This document shows, piece by piece, positions 1-8,227 of a stretch of 64,000 nt of DNA. Both the position numbers and the translations under genes were made by a program. Below the pieces are notes generated by a model, which worked only from the letters and a program-made list of their open reading frames with translations, did no database searches and was not told the DNA's origin. Each line of letters starts with the position of its first letter. The first letter of the stretch is position 1. Source of the stretch: Chitinibacter sp. FCG-7 (lineage in GTDB: Bacteria > Pseudomonadota > Gammaproteobacteria > Burkholderiales > Chitinibacteraceae); NCBI RefSeq assembly GCF_040047665.1, contig NZ_CP157355.1, positions 2,232,001 through 2,296,000 on the forward strand, in the 5' to 3' direction.

Positions 1-912
1 TCAAAAGCCACCCGCGCCGCGTATCTGGCGAAAGCCGATTTGTCGACCGATATGGTTGGCGAATTCCCCGAGTTGCAGGGCATTATGGGTCAGTATTATG
101 CCAAGCACGATGGTGAAGATACCGAGGTGGCGTATGCGGTTGAAGCGCACTACAAACCTAAGTTTGCGGGCGATACCCTGCCAGAAGGCGCGATTGCGCA
201 AGCCGTTTCACTGGCCGACAAGCTAGAAACACTGGTGGGGATCTATGGCATTGGCCTGATTCCGACCGGCGATAAAGACCCGTTCGCGCTGCGCCGCGCT
301 GCGTTGGGCGTATTGCGCATGGCCTTGGTTCAGCCATTGGATTTGAAAGTCTTGCTCAGCACTACTGCAGCAAGCTTTCCCGCTGGCTTGATCGCGGAAG
401 GTACGGTGGAAGGCCTGTATGGCTTTATGCTTGATCGCCTGAAAAACCTATTGGCTGCGGAATACCCTGCGGCAGATATTGACGCAGTATTGGCGCTTAA
501 ACCGACCCAAATTAACGACGTCACTGTGCGTTTGGCTGCGGTGGCTGAATTCAAAGCATTGGCCGAATCGGCTGCGCTCGCTGCAGCGAACAAACGTATT
601 CGCAATATCCTGAAAAAAGTCGAAGGCGAAGTGCCGGCGCTGAACGAAGTGCTACTGCAGGAAGCGGCCGAGAAAGATCTGTTTGCCGCTCTGCAAGCCG
701 TACAAGACCCGGTGAATACTGCGCTGGCAGCGAATGACTTTACCAATGCATTGAAGCAGCTCGCCGCATTGAAAGCGCCGGTTGATGCATTCTTCGATGG
801 TGTGATGGTGATGGCAGATGATCTGGCGGTACGTGGTAATCGTTTGGCTTTGCTGAGCAGCTTGGCTGAATTGATGAACCGAGTGGCCGAATTGTCTTTG
901 TTGGCTGATTAA
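1..912 (+). CDS. glyS: Glycine--tRNA ligase beta subunit, C-terminal part (5' end outside window)
   Basis: The reading frame is open from base 1 and ends at TAA 910-912, giving about 303 residues of a protein that is normally near 690, so the N-terminal half lies before the window. The visible part starts with [20 protein letters not shown] and continues through [15 protein letters not shown] and a [14 protein letters not shown] segment, which are conserved in the bacterial alpha2beta2 type glycyl-tRNA synthetase beta chain. The last 200 residues form the helical anticodon-binding (DALR-like) region. The beta subunit recognises tRNA-Gly while the alpha subunit (glyQ, expected just upstream) charges glycine. 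The next gene on the same strand is gmhB, 80 bp downstream, an order I associate with Neisseriales. Identification is firm; only the upstream part is unseen. Confidence 0.95.
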   Translation, partial: SKATRAAYLAKADLSTDMVGEFPELQGIMGQYYAKHDGEDTEVAYAVEAHYKPKFAGDTLPEGAIAQAVSLADKLETLVGIYGIGLIPTGDKDPFALRRAALGVLRMALVQPLDLKVLLSTTAASFPAGLIAEGTVEGLYGFMLDRLKNLLAAEYPAADIDAVLALKPTQINDVTVRLAAVAEFKALAESAALAAANKRIRNILKKVEGEVPALNEVLLQEAAEKDLFAALQAVQDPVNTALAANDFTNALKQLAALKAPVDAFFDGVMVMADDLAVRGNRLALLSSLAELMNRVAELSLLAD

Positions 913-992
913 TAGTTGGTGGCTTACGCCCCAAGGCTGCTTTCTTCAGGGTGCGCCTTGGGCTAAGCCACCCTACCTGATTGGGAAAACCG

Positions 993-1553
993 ATGCCCGC
1001 TGCAAAAAATGATGCGATCAAGCTGTTGATTCTGGATCGGGATGGCGTGATTAATCATGATCGCCCGGACTTTATCAAATCGCCCGATGAATGGCTGCCG
1101 ATTGCCGGTAGCCTGGAAGCGATTGGCGAGTTAACGCGCGCAGGCTGGACCATTGTCGTGGCCACCAATCAAAGCTGCATCGGGCGCGGTATTATCAACG
1201 TGGATATGCTCAACCAGATTCACGCCAAAATGCACCGCGCGGTGGTCAATGCCGGTGGACATATTGATGCCATTTTCTTCTGTCCGCACGCGCCCGATAG
1301 CGGCTGCGAATGCCGCAAACCCGCGCCGGGCATGGTGCTGGATATTGCGCGCCGCTTTCGCGTGGATGTGGAAGACTGCCTGATGGTGGGCGATTCGCTG
1401 CGTGATCTGCAAGCGGTGGCCAGCGCGGGCGGGCAGGCGATTCTGGTACGTACCGGCAATGGCGGCAAAACCGAAGCGGATCCGCAATTGCCTGCTGGTA
1501 CTCGTATTTTTGACGATCTGGCCGCAGTTTGCGACGCCTTGCTGGCCGAATAA
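993..1553 (+). CDS. gmhB: D-glycero-beta-D-manno-heptose 1,7-bisphosphate 7-phosphatase
   Basis: This HAD-superfamily phosphatase removes the 7-phosphate from heptose bisphosphate on the way to ADP-heptose for the LPS inner core. Visible motifs are the DxD nucleophile loop in LILDRDGVIN near the N terminus, the ATNQS motif II, the zinc-binding loop FCPHAPDSGCECRKPAPGM typical of GmhB, and MVGDSLRDLQAV as motif IV. The protein is about 186 residues, normal for the family. I place the start at ATG 993, which has GGGAAA a few bases upstream; an in-frame TTG at 981 would add four residues. The gene lies between glyS and a plsC-type gene, all on the plus strand, and its product would feed the waaC-like heptosyltransferase at 5.4 kb. 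Confidence 0.93.
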   Translation: MPAAKNDAIKLLILDRDGVINHDRPDFIKSPDEWLPIAGSLEAIGELTRAGWTIVVATNQSCIGRGIINVDMLNQIHAKMHRAVVNAGGHIDAIFFCPHAPDSGCECRKPAPGMVLDIARRFRVDVEDCLMVGDSLRDLQAVASAGGQAILVRTGNGGKTEADPQLPAGTRIFDDLAAVCDALLAE

Positions 1554-1596
1554 TGGCCGGTGTTTTAATCCCTTCTGACTTTCAAAAAGTAGCTCA

Positions 1597-2334
1597 ATGA
1601 TCTGGTTTCGCTCCGTTTTATATAGCTTGGGTTTGGTGGTGTTAACGCCGGTATTTGCCTTGATTGCCTTGCTGATTTTTCCGCTCTCGGCGGTCAATCG
1701 CAATAAAATCATCGCCTGGTGGTCGCGGCTGATGTTTGCCTGGCTCAAAATCACGTGCGGGCTGAGCTTTAAAGTTGAAGGCGCAGAAAACATCCCGCAC
1801 GGCCCGGCGATGATTATGTGCAAGCACCAGTCGGCGTGGGAAACGATGGCCTTGCAGCTGATTTTCCCGCCGCAAGTGTGGGTGCTTAAACGCGAATTGC
1901 TGAAAATCCCGTTTTTTGGCTGGGGTTTGTCGGCCACGTCACCGATCGCGATTGATCGCGGCCAGCGTGCACAGGCGCAGCGCCAATTGATGGAGCAAGG
2001 GCGTGATCGCTTAAACAAAGGCTTGTGGATTGTGATTTTCCCCGAAGGTACACGCATCAAGCCGGGCGAGCGCGGCCAGTACAAGCAGGGTGGCGCACGG
2101 CTGGCGAAAGATCTGGACGTGCCGATTGTGCCGGTGGCGATGAATTCGGGTGAGTTCTGGCCGAAAAATTCATTCTGCAAATGGCCGGGCGAAATCACCG
2201 TGCGGATCGGCAAACCGATTCTGCCCGAAGGCAAAAACTCGCTGGCGTTGATCAACGAGGTTGAAGCCTGGATCGAAGGCGAAATGGAACAAATCACCGG
2301 CCGCGGCCCCTGCTACCGCAAGGGTGGGGAATAA
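1597..2334 (+). CDS. plsC: 1-acyl-sn-glycerol-3-phosphate acyltransferase (PlsC family)
   Basis: A 245-residue membrane acyltransferase that should convert lysophosphatidic acid to phosphatidic acid at the inner membrane. The first 30 residues form a hydrophobic anchor (IWFRSVLYSLGLVVLTPVFA). The catalytic block is CKHQSAWETMA, an HX4E form of the usual HX4D motif. The glycerol-phosphate-binding block IVIFPEGTRIKPGE and the later VPIVPVAMNSGEFWP segment are both present. The E-for-D change is noted in the findings; from memory, related betaproteobacterial homologues have it too. It follows gmhB by 43 bp and is probably cotranscribed with it. The family call is secure; the acyl chain and exact lysolipid substrate cannot be read from sequence. 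Confidence 0.88.
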   Translation: MIWFRSVLYSLGLVVLTPVFALIALLIFPLSAVNRNKIIAWWSRLMFAWLKITCGLSFKVEGAENIPHGPAMIMCKHQSAWETMALQLIFPPQVWVLKRELLKIPFFGWGLSATSPIAIDRGQRAQAQRQLMEQGRDRLNKGLWIVIFPEGTRIKPGERGQYKQGGARLAKDLDVPIVPVAMNSGEFWPKNSFCKWPGEITVRIGKPILPEGKNSLALINEVEAWIEGEMEQITGRGPCYRKGGE

Positions 2335-2372
2335 GGTGACAGGGCAAATTGCCTCCAATCTCACCTGTGATA

Positions 2373-2643
2373 TTTTCAATACGTATTTGTCCGAGCCTCG
2401 CTGGTGTATCTAGGGCTTAGAACCCCCTGTCGCCCATCGCCGAAGGAGTGGAGTGAGACAAACAGCTTTACCGTTTGGCTCGCGACCGACCGAGGGTAGC
2501 CCGGAGGGCCGCAGGCGGGGGTCGCCTTCTCTTGCTTACTTCTCTTGGCGAAGCAAGAGAAGTAAGTCCCCGTCGCGGATTGCGACTATAAAACATCGCG
2601 CCGAAGGCGCTAAAAACAATCAATACGAATTGAGAATGTTGCC
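2373..2643 (+). repeat. MITE-like dispersed repeat, copy A
   Basis: This non-coding stretch is nearly the same as the reverse complement of 6497-6837 (copy B). Matching blocks include TATCTAGGGCTT, CCCTGTCGCCCATCGC, TACCGTTTGGCTCGCGACCG, CCCGGAGGGCCGCAGGCGGG, AAGTAAGTCCCCGTCGCGG and CATCGCGCCGAAGGCGCTA. The ends are imperfect inverted repeats (ATTTTCAAT left, ATTGAGAAT right). An internal perfect hairpin has stem CTTACTTCTCTTG with CAAGAGAAGTAAG. It lacks about 54 bp that copy B carries after GACCGACCGAGG. It ends 20 bp before the metallopeptidase start codon, so it forms that gene's upstream region. No transposase was seen. Confidence 0.85.
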
Positions 2644-2663
2644 ATCTCATCAGATGTATAGCC

Positions 2664-3350
2664 ATGCAGCGCATGTTTGAATTGGCCTCTGGCCATATAC
2701 CCTACATCATCGAGCGCAGTGCCCGCCGTCGCAGCATCGGTTTGAAAATTGATGCCACGGGCCTGACGATTATCCTGCCGCAACGCGCGCCGCTGGCTGA
2801 GGCCGAGCGCGTGATTCGCCTGAAACTCAACTGGATTCAAGCCAAGCTGGCCGAGCGCGAAGCGCGCCCACCCGCGCCAGCAGCCAGCCTGCATTGGGGC
2901 GCAGCCGTCTGGTGGCTGGGCGAGCAGCGCGCTTTGCAGTCGGCCTTGCGCGGCAAGCTCACTGACGAGGCTTTGTGGCTCTGTGCGGCCAGTGAAGCGC
3001 ATATCCCCGAGGCGCTGGCACGCTTTTACCAGCGCGCCGCGCGCCCGTATTTTGCCGAGCGTGTGGCCATCTGGTCGGAGCGGATGAATTTGCACCCCGC
3101 GCAGCTGGCCCTGTCCTCGGCGCGCACGCGCTGGGGGAGCTGCACATCGCAAGGCGTGGTGCGGCTGAGCTGGCGTCTGATGCAGGCACCGCCCAATGTG
3201 ATCGACTATGTGGTGATCCACGAGCTGGCGCATCTGGCCGAAATGAATCATTCGGCGCGCTTCTGGGCGATTGTTGCGGCAGCCTGCCCGCAATGGAAAA
3301 ACGAGCGTGCGTGGTTAAAGCAACACGGCGCCGCTTTGCTTACATGGTGA
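2664..3350 (+). CDS. YgjP-like (M48/DUF45) zinc metallopeptidase domain protein
   Basis: A 228-residue protein with the hallmark C-terminal block of the YgjP/DUF45 family: RTRWGSCTSQGVVRLSWRLM, then VIHELAHLAEMNHSARFW, where HELAH is the zinc-binding HExxH and the later NHS supplies the third ligand. The N-terminal half resembles other members (ERSARRRSIGLKI). No signal peptide is visible, so it is probably cytoplasmic; family members are predicted proteases without a well-settled substrate. The start at ATG 2664 has no clear Shine-Dalgarno sequence and lies just after a dispersed repeat; a second ATG at 2673 is possible. It follows the plsC-type gene after a 329-bp gap filled mostly by that repeat, so separate transcription is likely. 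Confidence 0.82.
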   Translation: MQRMFELASGHIPYIIERSARRRSIGLKIDATGLTIILPQRAPLAEAERVIRLKLNWIQAKLAEREARPPAPAASLHWGAAVWWLGEQRALQSALRGKLTDEALWLCAASEAHIPEALARFYQRAARPYFAERVAIWSERMNLHPAQLALSSARTRWGSCTSQGVVRLSWRLMQAPPNVIDYVVIHELAHLAEMNHSARFWAIVAAACPQWKNERAWLKQHGAALLTW

Positions 3351-3439
3351 TTTTGGCCAAGTGATTGTTTTATCAAAATAATTGCTAAAAATTGCTTTCG
3401 TCATGGTCTTGTAAGTGGCTTTTTCTGACTACATTTTGC

Positions 3440-3468
3440 TTGTCATTTTCATTCAGCCCTGATAAATT
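3440..3468 (+). promoter_or_regulatory. Possible sigma70 promoter for the LPMO gene
   Basis: TTGTCA at 3440-3445 and TAAATT at 3463-3468 are separated by 17 bp. The -10 match is only 4 of 6, and the implied leader before ATG 3598 is about 120 nt. It lies in an AT-rich stretch typical of promoter regions, but no other support exists. Confidence 0.35.
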
Positions 3469-3597
3469 TTGCCGGCGAATAAGAGCCGTTTTTTTATTCG
3501 TTAAAATCGAAAAAAATCAAATGCTTAAATGCGGCTAGATCAGAGAATACTAATCAACGCAGTGAAGCACACCACATTCCAAAGATGGAGAAGATCA

Positions 3598-4986
3598 ATG
3601 CATGAACAACGCACTGGGCGTGCTCTGCCCGTACGTATTGCGCTGGCATTAGGCCTGTTTGGCGCTACACAGCTGGTTTCTGGTCACGGCACGATGGAAG
3701 TACCGATCAGCCGCGTTTTAAGCTGCTTTAAGGAAGGCCCGGAAAGCCCGAAATCGGCGGCGTGTCAGGCTGCGGTTGCTGCTTCAGGCGGCCCGCAATT
3801 CCTGTACGACTGGTCGGGTGTAAACCAGTTGCCAAATGGCGATCACAAAGCATTTGTGAAAGACGGCCAGCTGTGTTCTGCCAGCAAATCCAACTACGCA
3901 GGTCTGGATCTGGCGCGTACCGATTGGCCAAGCAGCAATATCGCTCCAGATGCCAACGGCAATTTCGAATTCATCTTCAATGCACCAGCACCGCACCAGA
4001 CACGTGACTGGGTGTTCTACGTGACCAATGACACCTGGAACCCGACTACACCGTTGAACTGGAGCCATCTGGATCAGTTCTGCAAACTGGGCAATGTGCC
4101 TGTGACGGCAGACAAACGCTACAAAATGAGCTGCCAATTGCCTAAGAAAACCGGCAAGCAGATCATCTACGTGACCTGGCAGCGTTCTGACAGCGCTGAA
4201 GCATTCTACTCATGCTCGGACGTGAATTTCTCCGGCGGCGTATCAACGTACAAAGAACTGGGTCAAATCCGTGCTCAGCAAAATCTGGCCGAAAAATCAG
4301 TGGTTTCTTTCCGCCTGTTTGACTCGGCGGGTAGCGATCTGGAAAACGTTCAGCTGACCGCTGGTTTTGACGCCCAGACTGGCGCTGACACCACACAAAT
4401 GGACATCTGGCCCTACTTCCTGGCACAGAAAGTGAACGCGGCTTCTCGCTACGTCAGCATTGGTGTACTGCAGTCAAATGGCTCGGTTGTACCGGTGCAA
4501 AGCGCACAGGAAAACCGCGTTTACAGCCGCAGCGGTACTGATTATGTTTACCGTGTCGACATCGCAGCGCCATCAGGTACAACACCAGCGCCAACGGCAA
4601 AACCAACGGCCACGCCAGCACCGACTGTAGCGCCGACGGCTACGCCTGCTCCAACTGCAACGCCAGCGCCAACAGCAGTACCAACGGCTAGCCCGAAACC
4701 GACCGCAACGCCGGTTTCAACGCCTAAGCCAACGGCAACGCCAGTGGTGACAGTGAAACCAACGGCTACGCCAGTGGTAACGGTGGCACCAACTGCTACA
4801 CCAACGGCAACGCCAGCGGGTAGCACTTGCGTGGCCGCATGGGAATCAGGCAAGGTTTACGCTAACCCTGGCAATAAAGTGAGCCACAAAGGCCGTAACT
4901 TCGAAAACAAATGGTGGACAACCAACGAAGCGCCGGACGTGAACAGCCAGTGGGGCGTTTGGAAAGATCTGGGCGTTTGCAAATAA
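3598..4986 (+). CDS. Secreted chitin-active lytic polysaccharide monooxygenase (AA10) with GbpA-like and CBM5/12-like domains
   Basis: A copper monooxygenase that oxidatively cleaves crystalline chitin outside the cell. I chose ATG 3598 (462 residues), preceded by GGAGAAG; the signal peptide ends in QLVSG and cleavage leaves His30 as the new N terminus (HGTMEVPISR), as AA10 enzymes require. The second copper-brace histidine is His133 in NAPAPHQTRDWVFYVTN. The AA10 domain ends near SCSDVNFSGG. A second domain (about residues 210-320, KELGQIRAQQNLAEKSVVSF onward) resembles the GbpA middle domain. A linker of roughly 90 residues rich in PTATP follows, then a C-terminal chitin-binding module (AWESGKVY, KWWTTNEAPD, QWGVWKDL) of CBM5/12 type. 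It probably acts with the two GH18 chitinases at 18-24 kb. Confidence 0.93.
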   Translation: MHEQRTGRALPVRIALALGLFGATQLVSGHGTMEVPISRVLSCFKEGPESPKSAACQAAVAASGGPQFLYDWSGVNQLPNGDHKAFVKDGQLCSASKSNYAGLDLARTDWPSSNIAPDANGNFEFIFNAPAPHQTRDWVFYVTNDTWNPTTPLNWSHLDQFCKLGNVPVTADKRYKMSCQLPKKTGKQIIYVTWQRSDSAEAFYSCSDVNFSGGVSTYKELGQIRAQQNLAEKSVVSFRLFDSAGSDLENVQLTAGFDAQTGADTTQMDIWPYFLAQKVNAASRYVSIGVLQSNGSVVPVQSAQENRVYSRSGTDYVYRVDIAAPSGTTPAPTAKPTATPAPTVAPTATPAPTATPAPTAVPTASPKPTATPVSTPKPTATPVVTVKPTATPVVTVAPTATPTATPAGSTCVAAWESGKVYANPGNKVSHKGRNFENKWWTTNEAPDVNSQWGVWKDLGVCK

Positions 4987-5008
4987 AGCGCTCTGATTTT
5001 CAGCTCTG

Positions 5009-5043
5009 ACAAAACCCCACCCAAGCGGTGGGGTTTTGTTTAT
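5009..5043 (+). terminator. Rho-independent terminator after the LPMO gene
   Basis: The stem AAAACCCCACC pairs with GGTGGGGTTTT around a CAAGC loop and is followed by a T-rich tail. It begins 22 bp after the stop codon. With A-runs on the left it may also stop transcription of the minus-strand lipoprotein gene that ends at 5075. Confidence 0.9.
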
Positions 5044-5074
5044 GCAGGCAGAGATTGTGTCAGCGGCCAGCTAA

Positions 5075-5353
5075 TTAATTGTCCGATAGCGGAGTGACGA
5101 CGGCAGCTTGTGGTGCAGTTACCGGCTGCGCCTGAACTTTGCTCGCGTCGGCTTTGCTGGCAGCTTCATAGGCGTAGCTGCCTGCGGCAATTGCGCCAGC
5201 GCCGATGGTTTTGGTGGCTTCATAGGTCACGCCTACGGCGGTGGTCGTTACGCTGATGGCGGCTGCGCCCACCATCGCGGTGGTGGTGACAACGGCGCAG
5301 CCAGTCTGGAGCAGGCTGCCGAACAGGATAAAAAGAGTCAGTATTGGTTTCAT
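5075..5353 (-). CDS. Small predicted lipoprotein of unknown function
   Basis: A 92-residue protein starting MKPILTLFILFGSLLQTGCAVV. The hydrophobic signal sequence ends in a lipobox LQTGC with Cys19 as the lipid-modified residue. The mature part is rich in Ala, Thr and Val (TTTAMVGAAAISVTTTAVGV) and ends in a low-complexity Ala/Gln/Pro tail. I do not recognise a domain, although similar small lipoproteins with a glycine-zipper-like AxxG pattern are common in Neisseriales. It lies between the LPMO terminator and the divergent heptosyltransferase gene, transcribed from its own promoter. The lipobox makes a real gene likely; function unknown. Confidence 0.72.
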   Translation of the reverse strand: MKPILTLFILFGSLLQTGCAVVTTTAMVGAAAISVTTTAVGVTYEATKTIGAGAIAAGSYAYEAASKADASKVQAQPVTAPQAAVVTPLSDN

Positions 5354-5437
5354 TGTGTTGTGTCACGGGAAAGAGCGGTGATTGTCGGTTAAACTGCGCA
5401 ACTCGTCGAGTTGACCCTGCTGGATGGCTTTTATTTC

Positions 5438-6382
5438 ATGCAACGCATCCTGATTACCAAAATTACTTCTCTGGGTGATGTGCTATTTGCCTTGCCGATG
5501 CTTAATGACATCCGGCGACATTTTCCCGGCGTTAAAATCGACTGGGTGGTTGATCAGCAATGCGCGGCTTTGCCCGCCATGCATCCGGCGCTGGATCGGG
5601 TGATTGCTGTGCCGCTACGGGGCTTGAAAAAAATGCCGCTACGACAGGCCGCCAAAGCCTTGAAAGACGCTTTAGGCGTCTTGCGCCAGCAGCGCTACGA
5701 TGTGGTGCTCGATTGTCACGGCATGATCAAGAGCGCGTTACTTAGCCGGGTGGCGCATTCGGCGCTGATTATCGGCCCGCCCGATTACCGGCTGGGCGAG
5801 CCGGTGGCGCGTTATGCCTATCACCGCCAGGTGTCGCCCGACGCCGCTTTGCCTGCTATTGACTGGTATCGCCAGTATGCGGCGCTGGCTTTGTCGTACA
5901 CGGTGTCCGGCTTGCCCGATTTTGGCCTGCAAGCGCCGCATTTTCAGCCGGACTGGTTGCCAGCGCAGCCCTATGTCTTGTGTTTTCACGCTGCATCCAA
6001 GGCCGAGAAAACCTGGCCGCTCGAATCCTGGCTGACCGTATTGCGTGCGCTGGAAGGGCAGGGGATTGCGGCGGTATTGCCCTGGGGCGCGCCGCATGAA
6101 CACGAGTTTGCCCAGCGGCTGGCGCAGGCTCTTACGCTGGCCAAAGTAGCACCCGCCTTGAGCATCACCGAAATGGCGGGTTTGATGGCCGGGGCCGAAC
6201 GGGTGATCGGCGTAGATACCGGTATGACGCATCTGGCTGAAAGCCTTGCCAGACCTACGATTGCGCTATATACCGTTACCAATTCGGCCACCTACCATCC
6301 ACACTGGAATCCAGCGGCGTTTTCGGTTGGTGGCAATGGCTGGGTGCCTTCGGCAGAAGACGTGCTGGCTTTGCTGACTTAG
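5438..6382 (+). CDS. waaC: Lipopolysaccharide heptosyltransferase I-like protein (GT9 family)
   Basis: This 314-residue glycosyltransferase should add the first heptose to Kdo2-lipid A on the inner face of the inner membrane. It opens with MQRILITKITSLGDVLFALPM, the conserved GT9 N-terminal block, has an acceptor-side DWVVDQQCAALPAMHPALDR segment, and ends with VIGVDTGMTHLAESLARPTIALY, the ADP-heptose-binding block. ATG 5438 matches the family N terminus best; a TTG at 5411 in the same frame would add nine unusual residues. WaaC is preferred over WaaF from overall similarity, but I cannot exclude another heptosyltransferase. It works downstream of GmhB, encoded at 1 kb. Confidence 0.8.
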   Translation: MQRILITKITSLGDVLFALPMLNDIRRHFPGVKIDWVVDQQCAALPAMHPALDRVIAVPLRGLKKMPLRQAAKALKDALGVLRQQRYDVVLDCHGMIKSALLSRVAHSALIIGPPDYRLGEPVARYAYHRQVSPDAALPAIDWYRQYAALALSYTVSGLPDFGLQAPHFQPDWLPAQPYVLCFHAASKAEKTWPLESWLTVLRALEGQGIAAVLPWGAPHEHEFAQRLAQALTLAKVAPALSITEMAGLMAGAERVIGVDTGMTHLAESLARPTIALYTVTNSATYHPHWNPAAFSVGGNGWVPSAEDVLALLT

Positions 6383-6496
6383 CCGCTGGGCTGGATTTGG
6401 CCGCATTATGTACGCGGCCGAAAAGCCTTTGTCGCTATGAGCAAGATCGTGGCGGCCTAATTCATCCTACGCGTAATCAATACTAACCGCTGATTA
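6383..6496. other. Intergenic stretch after waaC with a GC-rich hairpin
   Basis: GGCCGC and GCGGCC flank ATTATGTAC about 20 bp after the waaC stop, followed by GAAAAGCC rather than a T-run, so it is a weak terminator at best. The remainder up to 6496 shows no coding signal. Confidence 0.4.
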
Positions 6497-6837
6497 GGCA
6501 ATGTTCTCAATTTGTGCTGATCGTTTCTAGCGCCTTCGGCGCGATGTTTTACAGTCGCAATCCGCGACGGGGACTTACTTTCTTTGGGATGTTATGTAAC
6601 CCCGTCCCCAAAGAAAGTAAGCATCGAGCGGCGCCCCCCGCCTGCGGCCCTCCGGGCTTCTAGCCTAAGGCCACGGCCTACGCTAAGGCAACAAGTTGCC
6701 AAGCTACGTCACGCCTCGGTCGGTCGCGAGCCAAACGGTAATGCTGTTTGTCTCGCTCCACTCCCTCAGCGATGGGCGACAGGGGATTTCAAGCCCTAGA
6801 TCCACCTGCGAGGTTCGGATCAACAGGTATTGAGAAC
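6497..6837 (-). repeat. MITE-like dispersed repeat, copy B (inverted relative to copy A)
   Basis: The reverse complement of this segment matches 2373-2643 over its whole length except for an extra stretch of about 54 bp. The ends are a perfect 9-bp inverted repeat (GTTCTCAAT left, ATTGAGAAC right), extendable to 13 of 15 bases. The internal hairpin has arms CTTACTTTCTTTGGG and CCCAAAGAAAGTAAG, which differ from copy A yet remain complementary. The extra stretch itself holds small palindromes (GGCAAC..GTTGCC, GGCC..GGCC). It lies between convergent waaC and dgt and contains no convincing gene. Confidence 0.85.
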
Positions 6838-6852
6838 ATCACCGCTGACTAC

Positions 6853-6902
6853 AGGGTATTGCCATGTACAGCAATATAGTATTGCTCTAGGTGCGTATAC
6901 CC
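6853..6902 (+). repeat. 50-bp intergenic element, copy 1 (at the dgt 3' end)
   Basis: It runs from AGGGTATTGC to GTATACCC and is exactly 50 bp. Its last base is also the first template base of the dgt TAG stop codon (minus strand). It belongs to the family described in the findings. Confidence 0.65.
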
Positions 6903-8227
6903 TATCTACCCATGCCGCCCACCTGCTGGGCTAGGTAGGTGGCGTAGTTATCGGTCATGCCGCCGATAAAATCGAGGACGCGGCGGTAGGTTTCGTAGAG
7001 TGGCCAGTCTTTTTTCGGCGCATTATATTCCATCAGATCAAGTACGCGTTTCATCCGGAATGGCATGTGCGGGCTGACTTTCAGCTCGTATGAGGCTTTG
7101 CAGAAGGCGTCGAGCAGGATGTCGAGGCAGGTGAAGGAGCCGACCTCAATTTCAATCTTTCTCCGCTCGTTGAAAATCCGGTCACGTGCCAGCTGTTTGG
7201 CCTCATTGATGCCCTGGCGCATGGTGTACGGGCAATCGTTAAGCAGGTCGCCCTGATACGAGCCATCCATCAGACGCTGGTAATGCGCCATAAAGGTGTT
7301 GGCCACCTCGCGTACGCAGCGATCAATCGCCTTGCCGCGCAGTAGCGAGATTTTGCGCCGATTGGACGGGGCGGCGGCCACTTCCAGCTCGAGCAGGCTG
7401 CGCTCGCCGCCGCAAATCTTCATCAGTAGCGGCTCGACGGTTTCATACGGCAGCATGCCGATTTCAATGCCGTCTTCCAGATCAAGGATTGCGTAGCAGA
7501 TGTCGTCCGCTGCTTCCATCAGATACGACAATGGATGGCGCGCCCATTTGCCCGGTGCCAGCTCGGGCAGGCCCAGCGTTTGCGCCACTTGCTGCAATAT
7601 CTCGCGTTCGGATTCATAGCAACTGAATTTGCCTTTGCCACCCGCGTATTCGCTGCTCCACGGGTATTTCAGCGTGGTGCCCAGCGTGGCGTAGGTGAGG
7701 CGCAGGCCGCCTTCAAAGCGGTGATTTTCCAGCTGAGTGATAATGCGAAAACCCTGCGCATTGCCTTCATAAGTCACCAGATCGCGTCGCTCGGACGGGC
7801 TGAGATTCTGCATCAGGTAGGCGTGCTCAGGGCGGCGAAACCAGTCGCGAATCGCGTATTCACCCGCGTGGCCAAACGGCGGATTGCCAATGTCGTGCGC
7901 CAGACACGCTGCCTGTACAATGCCGCCCAGATCATACGGCGTAATAGACGCAGGCAATTCACCTTGTAAACGTTCTCCGATCATGACACCCAGGCTGCGC
8001 CCCACGCAGGCGACTTCAATGCTGTGCGTCAGGCGTGTGTGTACATGATCATTCTCGGTCATCGGGTGGACTTGCGTTTTGCGCCCCATGCGGCGAAACG
8101 GCGAGCAGAACACGATGCGGTCGTGGTCTTTGTGATAATTGCTGCGGCCAGTCTCAATGTCTGCAGCGCCGTCTTCGGTGATGCCCAGACGCTGGGCGCT
8201 GAGTAATTGTTGCCAGTTCATGCTCAT
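6902..8227 (-). CDS. dgt: Deoxyguanosinetriphosphate triphosphohydrolase-like protein (HD domain)
   Basis: A 441-residue HD-superfamily hydrolase expected to split dGTP, or another dNTP, into deoxynucleoside and triphosphate. Visible motifs are SPFRRMGRKTQVHP near the N terminus, THSIEVACVGRSLG with the first metal-binding His, and CLAHDIGNPPFGHAGE, the HD metal site with the family-specific NPPFGH extension. The start ATG at 8227 overlaps the stop of the upstream EAL gene as ATGA, indicating translational coupling, so it is the last gene of the HD-GYP/EAL/dgt operon. Why a dNTPase is coupled with c-di-GMP genes is unclear. Its stop codon abuts a 50-bp repeat element. The family is sure; the exact nucleotide preference is not. 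Confidence 0.88.
   Translation of the reverse strand: MSMNWQQLLSAQRLGITEDGAADIETGRSNYHKDHDRIVFCSPFRRMGRKTQVHPMTENDHVHTRLTHSIEVACVGRSLGVMIGERLQGELPASITPYDLGGIVQAACLAHDIGNPPFGHAGEYAIRDWFRRPEHAYLMQNLSPSERRDLVTYEGNAQGFRIITQLENHRFEGGLRLTYATLGTTLKYPWSSEYAGGKGKFSCYESEREILQQVAQTLGLPELAPGKWARHPLSYLMEAADDICYAILDLEDGIEIGMLPYETVEPLLMKICGGERSLLELEVAAAPSNRRKISLLRGKAIDRCVREVANTFMAHYQRLMDGSYQGDLLNDCPYTMRQGINEAKQLARDRIFNERRKIEIEVGSFTCLDILLDAFCKASYELKVSPHMPFRMKRVLDLMEYNAPKKDWPLYETYRRVLDFIGGMTDNYATYLAQQVGGMGR

Noticed and set aside
1131..2297. Minus-strand open frame of 388 codons opposite gmhB and plsC
   Set aside because: Both plus-strand genes have full family motifs; the minus frame shows no domain and arises from GC-rich codons.
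4570..4830. Low-complexity tandem DNA repeats in the LPMO and chitinase genes as separate repeat elements
   Set aside because: They encode PTATP linkers between domains; only the 93-bp duplication in the first chitinase gene is a distinct event.
6584..6799. Open frame of 71 codons within repeat copy B
   Set aside because: It lies wholly inside the dispersed repeat, and copy A has a deletion and different frame there, so it is not a conserved gene.
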